Below are positions 48,060 to 58,730 of a DNA stretch of 64,000 nt, piece after piece. The stretch is taken from positions 1,950,085 to 2,014,084 of the forward strand of contig NW_003101679.1 in NCBI RefSeq assembly GCF_000003855.2. The letters are read 5' to 3'. The notes under the pieces are model-generated. The model did no database searches. It saw nothing but the letters and a program-made list of their open reading frames with translations, and was not told the DNA's origin. Position 1 is the stretch's first letter, and every line of letters begins with the position of its first letter. A program made the translations under genes and the position numbers. The DNA comes from Blastomyces gilchristii SLH14081. Lineage: Eukaryota > Ascomycota > Eurotiomycetes > Onygenales > Ajellomycetaceae.

Positions 48060-51000
48060 AATCAGAGCTTATAATCTCACTTCTCTTACTTAATAATTTC
48101 TTTGATCTGATATTCTCTTTCACTCTCTAGTACTTTATAAATAGAGTAATGAGTTATAGAATTCTTTTCTGAGAATTTCTTATATTTACAGAGTAAAGAG
48201 ATATGAAAAATATTATATATCTGAAATTCAGATAACAGTTTTAATCTATAGAACTGTGAGTTAACTTTCTTCATAATCTTATAAGACTCTATTTATAAGA
48301 GATTCAGCTTCTTACTAGATCTCTGTATAATAATATTTTCTAGACTTAGTCAGACTCTATCATCTTTCTTGAAACTCTTTATAATATACTTAAAGTCATA
48401 GTATCTCTTCTGATACTCTTAAGCCTTTCTCAAAAATTCACAGACTTTCTTTCAAATATCTTGAATTCTCTCAACTCATTCACAGACATCATCACACTTT
48501 ATAGTGTACTCTCACAGATTCATCAAGATTATTCACAGATAAGTTTCAGTGAGTATTTTAAAGAGGATTTTATCTATGCTGATATGCTTTGAGTTATTGT
48601 ATATAAACTCTGTAAGTGATAATCAATACACTCAGTCATTCTAATTATAATTGATAAAGTATTACAAATACTATTTTAATATACTTATCAGGTATTCTGT
48701 CTGATCATCTGTCTATTGATGAAAAGTCATACTTAAATCTTATGAGATCTTCAGTATAATTATCAGATCAGATCAGAACTCTTCTATAAAGATTAATTCT
48801 CTATCTAAGACAATGTATATAGATAACTCATACAACTGAATCACATTATAGACAAAGATATAAGTCAAATTCTTTAACTTTAAGTTCTTACAGATGAATA
48901 TAAAGTGTGTCATTTTAATAAAGTAATCTACTATTATTAGCACACTGTCAAAGCAGGTATTATATATATTCTTGCTTTCAGAGAGATTTATAAGAATATT
49001 TATTTCTAGCTATTCTTAAGATTTCTGTGAGATGAATAGAGAAGTAAGTTCTTTATATAATTTAAATCACACTACTTATAAATTCTGATAAATAGTATAA
49101 GAATTTACTATCTTCTTTATAAGTTCTCATATCTTTAGTCAGAAGTATTTACTTATAAGTAACTCATGAGTTTCAGTATCTATAAAATAATCTGCTAGAG
49201 AAGAGTCATGATGCCTTTGAATAAGTTCTATACATAGAAACTCATTCATAAGTATATAAATCTGACCCTCTCTTTATAAGAGACTATTTAAGTCTCTTTA
49301 ATTCTTTATTTCTACAGAGTTGATCCCTGCTGTGAGCAGTTTATAAATATACTGAGTATATTCATTCTTTAGTTACAGTTTAGACAATTTGAATAGAAGA
49401 TCTTATAAAGACTTATACTCTGTTTCTTATTACATCAGATCTTTTATAATGCTTCTCAAAGTCTACAAACTCTTCAGATTATAGATATTCTCTTCAAGAA
49501 TTCTTACAGAGATTCTCAGAGTGTTAACTCTCAGTATTATAGAGAGTAGTTATACAGACTTCTTTCCTCTCTTCTCTCTCTTCTCTTATAGAGAATTGAG
49601 AGACTCTTCAGTCAATTTCTTTATAACACTTAGTTTAAGTATTCTGTAAAGCTTTTCTATCTTCTCTAGTCTCTCTATGTCTGTTATTCTGATCTTCTTA
49701 ACATAGTCAGATCTATGAGAGAGTCTGTTCACTGAGATCTTAGTTCTCTTAATATACTCTATCTTGAATCAGAACTCACTTAGTCTCTGAGTTCAGCAGA
49801 TCTGTCACTGCAAGAGTTTCTTAATTGAAGTAAACTGTTATAATCTGTTATAATCAGTTTCAACAGTAATCACTGTCATGAGACTCTCAAAATAGTGATA
49901 TCAGTGATAGAAGAATTTCACTATCATGAGAAGCTTCTGATTATGAATGTCATAGTTAATCTCTACAGATTACATCTTCTGTAAGAAAAAGATCACTGAA
50001 ACTCAGTTCTCATTTAACTGTAGTTACAAGACTATTTCTGAAATCACAAAGAAAAAGACATCTATCTTCAATCTGATTAAGAGTAAGAGATCAAAGTGAA
50101 ACAGTATCACTGTATCTATAAATATCTATTTCAATCTTACAAAGGCTCTGTGAGCTTCTGAGATAAGAAAGTTCTCACAGTTCTTTCTTCTTAATAATCT
50201 TTTCATTCTTTATTTATGAAATGACTTCTTCTTATTTTCATTCTTCAGCATGTCTGTAAGAGTCAAGAAGATTCTTATAAATACAAAGATAAATCATTTA
50301 TAGAAATTCATGAAGCTCAGAGAGATCTGAATCTCATGAATACTAGTTAACTCTGATTATAATAGAATAGTTTTAACTCATGAAGATTTCATCTGAATAT
50401 TATTCACAGTGATTACATATTCTAGAAAATTAATCTGACAGATACTGAAGTTATACTTTATAAGCTTAATATACAGTTCTATCTTATCTAAGATCTTTAA
50501 CACAGTTTATATATACTCAGTGTGTTCTTTCTTCTTCATAAAGTACATTATCACATTATTCAGATATATTATTATGAAGACATTCAGATATACATGAAGT
50601 ATTGTATTAATAAAAGACTGAAATATTATAAGAATATTAGTCAAATCAAAAGATATTACTAGATATTCAAATACTCTCAGTACAGTTCTAAAGACAGTTT
50701 TTTATTCATTCTCAGACTGTATTTATAACTGTGAATATATATTAATCACATTCAGTTATATGAATATGACAGCTTCTATAAGACAGTTGATCACATTCTT
50801 GATTAGAGACAGAGAATAGTGACTCTTTGTAGTCTTGAAGTTCAGATTACAGTAGTTCATATATAATCTGAGATCTTTATTCTTCTTCTTTATAAATATC
50901 AGAGAGGCTTCTGCAGAGATCTGTGAAGATTAGATAAAGTTATTCTTCAGATTCTTCTTCATATAAGATCACAAGACCTCTGTCTTGTAATGAGAGAGAT

Positions 51001-51100
51001 TATAAATTAATTTTCAGAAGAGTTTCTGTTCTTCTATTAAATCTATTATCAGATTCTTCTTATAGTGAGATGAAAGCTCAGCTGTCTTTACTGAGCTGAA
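48060..51100 (-). pseudogene. Gypsy R pol: RT/RNase H, integrase, C-terminal domain (broken)
   Basis: Reverse transcriptase is recognisable around 50990-50250, where the frame around SDIYKEEE and the following YELL matches the F-V-K-K-K-D-G and L-C-V-D-Y-R region of gypsy RTs after allowing for changes. RNase H and integrase follow at about 50200-48400. The end is the best preserved part (48086-48274): FQIYNIFHISLLCKY followed by EREYQIKEIIK, the typical integrase C-terminal segment (NVFHVSLL) running into a chromodomain-like start. Stops occur roughly every 10-30 codons. Confidence 0.72.
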
Positions 51101-52827
51101 TATCTCTACAAGATCTCAGTATTTCTCTGATATCTGAAGCTTAGTTTTCATGATTATAAAGTTCTTAGACATTTATAAAGTTATTATATAGATGAGCTTG
51201 TCTTCTCTAATCAAATCTATAGCATTAACTGATTCTATCTCTGTAAGTAAGTCTATCAACACTGATTAGAAGTATAAACCTGACTTACAAACAGCTATGT
51301 ACAGATTGTGTCTTTAATATTATATAAGTCTCAAGTACATGTTATCTGCAATATCTATAATAATTACAATTTTCATAAATTTTCTTCAGATTCTGAAGAG
51401 ATCTTACAATTCAAAGATAACTCTTATAAGTCTCTCAGCTCTCAGATCTGAGTTCTTATACTCTACTTATTATAAGAGCAGATTCTCAGTTTTCATCACT
51501 TAGCTTATTCACTTCACAAGCTTTAGAGACACTACAGTGACCTGAGATTCTGAGTTTATTAATACTTTTTATACTTACAGAGTAACAGCACTGTGATACA
51601 GTCTCTTCTTATAAGTAAATATTTTTATTGAGAGAGTAACAGATTCAGATGTCAGCTTTAAGACTTTTAAGAAGACTGTTGCTGACTCTTTCTATGACTC
51701 TTCAAATTTCTATTTTAATTTATTTAGACAGTTTATACAGAGATGTTCTGATTTAGAATAGAAAAAGCAGAGACTCTTTTTCTTAATCTCTCTATTACAC
51801 ACTCTATTTATGAAAGCTTGTGAAGCTCTCTCTTTCTACTCAGCAGTCAGATACAAATCTCTCTATATCTTCTTATCTTTTTTCAGTAAATCTGTTCTCT
51901 GTTGTTCTGATTCTCACAGAATTAGTCAGTGATCTATTCTTCACAGATCTGTGACTCTCATAGTGATCTGTAAGCAGTGAATGAGAGTTATCAGTTTCTT
52001 CAGAATCAAGAGCTTAGAGATTTATTTAATAAGCTTGTTCTGCATATCTTTATTCAGTCTTTTTATAAATATTATTATTCAGGTCTTCTTTCAGAGCTCT
52101 GTTTTCACAGATCTTAATTCACATCACAATTTTATAAAGCACTGTGAGTAGTCTTTATCAGATTTCTCATGTCTTTTTCTAATATTAGTGATTATAGCTC
52201 AGATGTTCTCTGTTCAGCTTATAAAGTCTCTCAACTTATTCTCTAAATAGATCTTGAAAACAGACTGATGAGATCTCTTATAATCATTCTCTAAATAATT
52301 CAGCTAGTTCTTGACTTCAGTATAGTAGTGATCTGGTATTATATAGATAACAGCTTCTTCATCTTTCATATCACATAGCTGAGCTTGTAAGTCAATTTCA
52401 AATACAAACTTGCAAAAGCTTTTATAGATTATAATTCAATAAATAGTCTTAAGTAATTATAGCTTAAGAAAGTTTCTTTTCAGTTTATGAGTATCTCTGA
52501 AGACCATGTCTAGAGACTCAGTTTAAGAGTGTTTACAGATAGTAAGCATTTCTTATAGAAAAATAGCTTGATTCTGTAGAAGATGCTCAAGAATGTTCTT
52601 CACAGAGATTGATTTATTTATGAGTTTAAAGAGTTTCTCTGTCACAGATGTAGAGAATAATGTTCTGTAAGTGATTAATAAGTTCTCTGAGACTTCTTTT
52701 ATAAGAATTATTCATGATTCAGATAACTGCTTCTGAGTGTCTGTAGTAGAGTTTGCAGAGATTGAAGCATGTAAGTTTCTAGTTCTTTCAGTTATAATAG
52801 ACAGTTGCTGACTGACAGAGCTTGAAA
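51101..52827 (-). pseudogene. Gypsy R gag and protease region (broken)
   Basis: By position this should hold gag, the zinc knuckle and protease. I can see long charged, helix-like frames with Lys/Glu/Gln bias between 52750 and 51700, but no convincing CCHC or D-S/T-G motif remains. The assignment rests on the complete LTR-to-LTR structure and on RT lying downstream. Confidence 0.5.
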
Positions 52828-53085
52828 TGTAAGAATAAGTGCTTATAAATGATTACTCAGATGTTTGCAGCTTGATATAATATATACTGTTAACTACTAG
52901 AAGTATTTATGATAGAAAGATAAAATATAGAAATCAAATGTATAATAGCATTCAAGCTGAGTTATGAATAGTATTCACGAACTCAAGTCTATATAGTTGT
53001 GTGTAGCCAAGAGCTGCTAACTCTATTGATTACATGAGAGATAGAAATAGGGGTAAAGAATCCGCGAGAAGCGGGATTTCTTACA
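52828..53085 (-). repeat. 5' LTR of gypsy R (258 bp)
   Basis: Plus-strand TGTAAGAATAAGTGCTT...CGGGATTTCTTACA, followed by the CCGCA duplication. The final 45 bp keep GGGG and CG pairs (AGGGGTAAAGAATCCGCGAG) that the left LTR shows as AGAGATAAAGAATCTGTGAG, a direct view of the local mutation pattern. Confidence 0.92.
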
Positions 53086-53182
53086 CCGCAGAATATTTGA
53101 AGAGAAATAACATGATTGATTTCAGTGAGCATTGAAAAGAGGTGAAGACAGAAGAGACAGTCAGAAATGATATAATAATGAT
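53086..53182 (-). mobile_element. hAT left copy, 5' end with ORF A start
   Basis: The part of the left hAT to the right of gypsy R. It contains the ORF A ATG (minus strand, 53111) and about 70 bp of upstream sequence. It matches the right copy (54850-54945) up to an AT-rich run at 53170-53182, after which the two diverge. The true transposon end is therefore close to 53182, but no terminal repeat in the expected inverse orientation is visible. Confidence 0.65.
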
Positions 53183-53340
53183 TAGACTGACCGTGTGACC
53201 GTGTCTGGAATTAAAATCAAACTTTACAGTTATCACATTGTCTAAAAGTATTACTTCTGATTATGATTTGAATTCATCACATTGATTTCAAATCACATTA
53301 TTTCAAATATTAAAGGTCTCAGATTCACTTTTCAAATAAA
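53183..53340 (+). repeat. Terminal-repeat-like segment TAGACTGACCGTGTGACCG, copy d
   Basis: The best preserved copy of the sequence also found at 13937-14078 (inverse) and, for its first 40 bp, in both foldback arms. It starts exactly where homology between the two hAT copies ends. The rest to about 53540 is AT-rich and unassigned, apart from a weak match to 19250-19265. Confidence 0.6.
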
Positions 53341-53559
53341 AATCTAGTCTTAGATAAAGAATATGTTTGAATTCTTAGTCACATTTTCATTCTGATCTCA
53401 TTATTAAGAATGATATTAAATGAAACTATGAAATTATTTCTTACTTATATAATATTATAATATAGTGCTCATTTGTTGAAAATTCAATAGAGAGTATTAT
53501 TAAATATTATTACTTTTCTAAACACAGATCATAATTCATATAATTTTAATTATAAAAAA
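53341..53559. other. Unassigned AT-rich spacer
   Basis: No gene, RNA or clear repeat is visible. It has the general composition of decayed transposon DNA. Confidence 0.35.
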
Positions 53560-54628
53560 AATATAAAATACAAAAAAAAAACAAAAAAATAAAAAATAAA
53601 GTAAAAACAAGAAAAAATCACAATAGAAAAAAAAAAGAAAAGAAAAAGAAAAAGAAAAAAATAAAAAAGAAAAATAAAAAAAAATCAAGATTACAGAGTT
53701 ATAGTACTCTTAAAATACTCACTTCTTAGAGTTTTTCCAATGTTCATCATTAACTGTGTATCTCTTATAGTGAGATTAACACAGCTGTAATGAGTTATTA
53801 TCTTAACATCATTTAATAAATTATCAGTATATATCTGTATAAATGTGAATAATTAGAAAATATACACTTAAAAAGTGTGATGAGAGTGAACTCTGCTATC
53901 ACTTGAATAGTATCAAGAACAGAACACTGAAATCATTGATTTTCCTTATCAATTTCACAGATAAGATGTGTGAAGATGATCTTGAGAAACATAAGATTCT
54001 CTGACTTCTGGTAAAAACAGATCTTACAGAGAGACTCTATTTTCATAATATCAGAGACTGCAATACATATGCACTTACTACAGCAATCTATTCTCTGCAC
54101 ACATTGCTGAGAGTTGCAGCTTTCTCACGCCGCACAGCTCTCTCTGAGATGCTGTCACTAGTTTGAAACTCATGCAGTCTCTCAGTTCAGCATGTGCTGC
54201 ATATATGCAGCCCTGTGTGCTGAGACTGTGTTGATCATTATGACGTGATGTGGTACTCGCTTTTCACGGGCCATGTTTCATTTGATTGAGAGAGGGGGGA
54301 GAGGGAACATGACTGCTGTTTTATTTGAAGAGAGAGTAAGTAAATAAATCTGTAGAAGATAATTTGATTTCTTCTGCATTTGAAATTTGATTAGTCTATA
54401 CTCTTCAATTTAAGACTTTCTGAGAGTGTTTTAATAGTTTTCATACCAGCTTGGAATTAGTGATTGATTGAAGAAGAGAAAAGAGAGAAGAAAGAAATGA
54501 GAATAACTTATATTTATAATATAAAAACAGAGAATTGCTGTAATTATTCACTCTAGTAATAAAGATCTGTTTTCTGCATGTATCTCTGATACAGATTATA
54601 TGATAACTGTATACAAAGAATATCAACA
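53560..54628 (-). repeat. Dispersed repeat with LTR-like first part, copy 2
   Basis: The inverse homologue of 17510-18540, less mutated. Read on the minus strand it has a 400-bp unit bounded by TGTTGATA and TGATCAACA (54628-54229), then a GC-richer segment with a perfect 16-bp palindrome GCTGCATATATGCAGC (54196-54211), then an AT-rich part, and a long pyrimidine tract (poly-purine on the plus strand, 53560-53690). TGTTG..CAACA ends are typical of copia LTRs, and copy 1 follows copia pol. No 5-bp duplication is visible. The minus ORF at 54441-54626 is not supported. Confidence 0.6.
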
Positions 54629-54769
54629 GTGCATGTACTGAATGAAGATGATATTACTATATAATACTGTAGCTGTTTTTGTACATCTTTGAAAGCTGTT
54701 AATATTTTCTTTGAGTCTTTCTATATTTGATAAGTGAGTAATATATTTTAATACACTCTCTCTTTCATT
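54629..54769. other. Unassigned spacer
   Basis: An AT-rich segment between the LTR-like repeat and a microsatellite. No gene or repeat match seen. Confidence 0.35.
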
Positions 54770-54815
54770 ATTATTATCATTATTATTATCATTATCACTA
54801 TCACTATCATTATTA

Positions 54816-54849
<34 letters not shown>

Positions 54850-54856
54850 CATATCA
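54770..54856 (+). repeat. TTA/TCA microsatellite
   Basis: A run of TTA and TCA trinucleotides (CATTATTATTATCATTATT...), about 85 bp, at the 5' edge of the right hAT copy. The left copy has only ATGATATAATAATGA at the same point, so the run expanded in this copy. Confidence 0.85.
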
Positions 54857-54910
54857 TTTCTGACTGCTTGTTCTGTCTCTATCTCTCTTCAACACTCATT
54901 AAAACCAATT

Positions 54911-55733
54911 ATGTTATTTCTCTTCAAATATTCTGTGGTTCTGCAGACCATCAAGGCACGTGAGCACTGTCACAGATTGAAGGAAGAGAAGAAGAAGATG
55001 TTCAAGTGAGAGAAGACAGATTACAAGACATGTTATAATATCTTGAAGAGACTTTATAAGAGAGTAAAATAATAATGATTTTAAGTAACACTTCTGATAG
55101 ATTTAGACTGAACTAAGTATAGAAATAATACAGATGATATCATCTGTGAGGGATTGAAAAAGAAGATAGTGAAGAGTCTTATACAGTAGTAATAAGATCA
55201 GAAGAAGTTCTGAGAATGATTTAAGACTAAGATAAAGAGAGAAAGAGAGAAGAAGAGTATTACTGTAAATAAGCAGTTATAGAAGAAGATTAAGAAGATA
55301 TTAAAGTGAGAGATAATGAAGTCAAAACTGATAAGTTTTTTATTTATTAAGAGATTATGATTTTTGATAGTAATTCTGTTCTCTAATTAATTAGTAGAAG
55401 CTGATAGAGAAGAAGAGAATTGAGACCTTATTCAGGTTTTGAATGCACTTCATAATTCAGAACATTGAGAAGACAGTTCTACTCTCTGAGCATGTCAATC
55501 TGCTTACTGCTGAGATAGAACTCAAGACAGCAGATCAGAAAATGCAGGATTTTAAGATACAGATTCACCTGGCTGAGAGAAAGTAGTAGAAATTCTTCTC
55601 TAAAAAAATAGTGAGGAGAGATTTTGAGATGATTATTATCTTGAATGAGAAGAAGAAGAAGAAGAATAAGAATGAGAAGTGAATTATGAAGAGTGATAAG
55701 AAGAATAAGAAAGAGAAGAAAGATAATGAGTAG
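54911..55733 (+). pseudogene. hAT ORF A (coiled-coil, basic), right copy
   Basis: ATG 54911 begins MLFLFKYSVVLQTIKAREH, identical in layout to the left copy. There follow HRLKEEKKKMFK and YNILKRLYKRVK, a charged middle with stops, a helix-rich stretch with SMSICLLL or, in another frame, LLTAEIELKTADQKMQ (about 55490-55545), and a Lys-rich tail (EKKKKKNKNEK) up to TAG 55731-55733. Small indels change the frame. I do not know the family. Upstream position and co-orientation suggest a second hAT gene or a 5' exon of a larger transposase transcript. Confidence 0.5.
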
Positions 55734-56205
55734 AAAAAGTTTTTTTCTTTTTATATTAGTTAGTTATAAGTTCATAATTATTAATAATTGAAAGCAATTT
55801 TGAGTTTTCAAAAATTATTGTACAAGTTGTAATGAATGTCAGAAATAATATATATAGATATATTTAATAATTATAATTCACAAATCACTATAATATATAA
55901 GTATCAACATTTTTTCAATATTAATATTTATAATATTAATATATTTTTAATGATATTATCTGATAACATAATTTGATAATACTCTCTTTCACAATATTAA
56001 TATATTTCAAGAAATATGATAGAGATTAATCAAGATTATTTATTTACTTTTATACATTGATAATATTCAATCTGAGTTAGTACTAAACTTATGACTAAGC
56101 TAAGAAAGAAGATTATTTTCTCTTATAATAATTGTTCTTACATTCATCAGTGATCAGTTATTATCTTTATTAAAAATAAATTATCATCTTTCTTAAATCT
56201 TTATC

Positions 56206-57553
56206 ATATCTTCTAAATTCACTTCTTTCACTTCTTTTACTTATATTGAAGATTCACAAACTCTTCAAGAAATCACTGTGAATTACAAAGTCTATATTAT
56301 TTACATTTAAGACAGAATACTCTCTTTTAATCATGATAAATAATCACTTCATTCATCATATCTGATTTCAGGTCATGAAATTTATGAAAAACTCAACACA
56401 AATATTGAGATGAACTATGAAATAATTATTAATAGATTGTATTATAGATTACTGAAGAGTCACCTCTCTACTATAATTACTGCAACTTTATTCAGAAATA
56501 TTCATTATAAACTAATTATAACTCTGATAAAATTTTCTGATATCTGAAGTCATCAGAATGCAGACAATAAAAGAAAAATAATCAGAAAATTACTAGTGAG
56601 CTGGTAAGTTACTCTATCAGATAATAATTTTTAATAATACTAACTTTCTAATTTGAAGAAAATCATATGAAAATGATTATATATCAGTACTCTGATTTCA
56701 CTACTCTTATCTAATAACTTCTGTGAATAATTACTTTGTATATATATATCTCTGAATCTTTGTCTTTAATCAATTGAAAACTCTGAATTCTGAACACTTC
56801 TTCAAATGCTTAATTTAAATCTTCATATTTAACATCAATCATGTCTTTAATTCAATCTTGAGATATATTACAATGTTAATATACAATATCTAGAATCAGA
56901 GTTGAAGAATCATTGAGAAGTGTCTCTCACAGTAAATGCATGAACTAGTATAAATAATCTTGCATTTATAAGAGTTATTTGTTATTACATTGATGAGAAC
57001 TGAACTTATTAAGAAACATTAATTGACTTTGAATTATTGATTAGTAGTCATACTGAGGATTATATAACAGAGATATTAATAACAGTGATTAAAAATAACT
57101 ATTAAGATATTAGTTCTAGTCTTCTTATAATTATAACTGATAATGCTGTGAATAACTATACTATGATGAAGAGCTTGAAGCAGAAATTGACTTTGCATTT
57201 CTGAAATGATAAATAAGGTTATATCTTCTGCATTGCTCTTGTGATTCAACTTGTAATGTAAAAACTGATAAAGAATCTTAATATCAAGACAATATATAAT
57301 GAGATAACTGATTCTTGAAATAAGAATAAGATGAAAGTGATTACTCAAGTAAGTTTTGCATTTACTTTACAAAAGATAATGTATTTTAATAACACTTTTT
57401 AATATTGCTTTTTAATAACACTTTTTAATAACACTACTGTTAATTTTGAATAGATTGACTAATAATTGAAATATCACAGATTCAAAACATTGTTAATAGA
57501 ATTTATATCTTCTCTAAATAATAACAATAATTTCATAATATTCAATAAATAAA
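56206..57553 (+). pseudogene. hAT transposase, right copy (broken, C-terminus missing)
   Basis: The start codon seen in the left copy (ATG 44519) reads ATA here (56206-56208). The core is clearer than in the left copy: YIDENxTxxETLIDFELLISSH near 56985-57050, and IITDNAVNNYTMMKSLKQKL near 57125-57190, the D-N-A-x-N block of hAT transposases. A candidate intron follows at 57349-57479. The dimerisation domain is lost where LINE F begins. The minus ORF at 57076-57348 is antisense. Confidence 0.78.
57349..57479 (+). other. Candidate intron in hAT transposase, right copy
   Basis: The donor is GTAAGT at 57349, the branch-like TGACTAATAATT near 57457-57468 and the acceptor CACAG ending at 57479; 131 bp. 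The interior has three iterated TTTTTAATAACAC-type units (57378-57430), with no coding value. The left copy has the same length and acceptor. Short introns with such signals are typical of fungi. Confidence 0.55.
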
Positions 57554-57555
57554 CC

Positions 57556-58730
57556 AAGCAATAGTGAAAGCTTTCAAACTCATTGAAATAAAATCTCATA
57601 AAAGAGAAAATAGTTTGAAAGAGGCATGAATATTCTCTGATAGTCAAGCTACTTCAAAAAGATTTAGAAAGAGTCAGATTCATAATGGTCAAATGAATCT
57701 TGAACTGATCTTAAACTCTCTTTTAAAATTTCAAAAGAGAAGAATATCAAAGCTGATAATTCATCTGCACTGGGTTCCTGCTCATATGAATATTCATGGC
57801 AATGAATTGACTGATTCAGCTGCAAAAAAGGGTTCAGAATTAAACAGATCTATTCAAAAAATTGTGTCCTGGTCTTTTATAAAGAGATAAATAAAAGAAC
57901 CTTGTTTAGAGAAGTGAAATAAAAGCTGGCAGAAACAAAAGAAGAGTATACATTATTCAAGATTTGAAACAAAACCCAAGTGGAAATCTTGTTCAATTAA
58001 ATGTAAAAAGAAAATATTCTCATCTATAATACAGCTGAAACTAGGACATGGCTATTTCAAATCTTATATGCAAAGATTTGATGATAGATTTGATTCAATA
58101 GAATGCTCATTCTGCAATGCAAATGAGAATTCTGAGCATATTGTAATGCACTGTGTATTATACAATAGTCTCAGAGTCAGATTGAAAGAGAAATATGATC
58201 TAAATCAATTAAATATGAGATTCTTATTCTCAACTGAGACAGGAATTAAATACTTAATAGACTTTCTATCAGAAACTCAAGCAGCTATAAGAAAATGACT
58301 GCATTCAGAAATATCTGAATATGAAGAGGAGGAAATTGATTAGATATAGTCTGTTAAAACAGCTATATACTATCTTTTGATAATTTGTTTTGTTACAGTC
58401 TCTCTTTACTTTACTTTACTTTTTCCTTTCTATTCTTTTCTATCTATCTATTTAATGTGTCTATCTTTAAGACTGTGTTCTCTTTTCTTTTGTCATGATA
58501 TTGTCAAACAGTTTCAAAGTATCAGAAGATGTTAAAATACTGCAATTTGTAAACAGTTTTTGTATTCTGAGCTGGAATTTTCTGATTTTGCATATCTGAA
58601 ATTGGTGAATGTATAATAGTTAACTTTATAGATATAGGAAAAACCCTGAGAACTTTTAGTTCTCAGGTAGATGTCATAGTCTCTGACTGCATAGCATACA
58701 TCTATAATTGAAGAATAATAATAATAATAG
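57556..58730 (+). mobile_element. LINE copy F, 3' end (5' truncated)
   Basis: The last 1.2 kb of the LINE: the RNase H end (open piece 57693-57890, with VPAHMNIHGNELTDSAAKK), the C-terminal finger CSFCN....EH....C (58105-58150, open piece 58068-58298), the stop near 58340, the 3' UTR and a GAAGAA(TAA)n tail at 58712-58730. This copy still has GG/CC in places and few stops. It separates the truncated hAT on the left from the truncated Helitron on the right. No target duplication is evident, so it marks a rearranged junction or a deletion during insertion. Confidence 0.9.

Larger units (their letters stand above)
45791..53085 (-). mobile_element. Ty3/gypsy-like retrotransposon, family R, complete
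   Basis: A 7295-bp element with near-equal LTRs and a perfect 5-bp duplication, CCGCA (45786-45790 and 53086-53090), inserted in ORF A of the left hAT copy. It reads on the minus strand: the 5' LTR is at 52828-53085 and the 3' LTR at 45791-46047. It is a different family from P, Q and S: the LTR sequences are unrelated and the element is 1.5 kb longer. About 2 kb lie between the end of pol (about 48060) and the 3' LTR, which is unusually long for this class. All frames are broken. Confidence 0.9.
54857..57553 (+). mobile_element. hAT-type DNA transposon, right copy (3' truncated)
   Basis: A plus-strand copy of the element at 53182-41885. ORF A (54911-55733), an AT-rich gap (55734-56205) and the transposase (from 56206) are in the same order and spacing as the left copy. 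It ends at about 57553, roughly 75 bp after the candidate intron, where LINE F begins. The two copies are inverted relative to each other, about 9 kb apart (about 1.7 kb without gypsy R). Confidence 0.82.
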
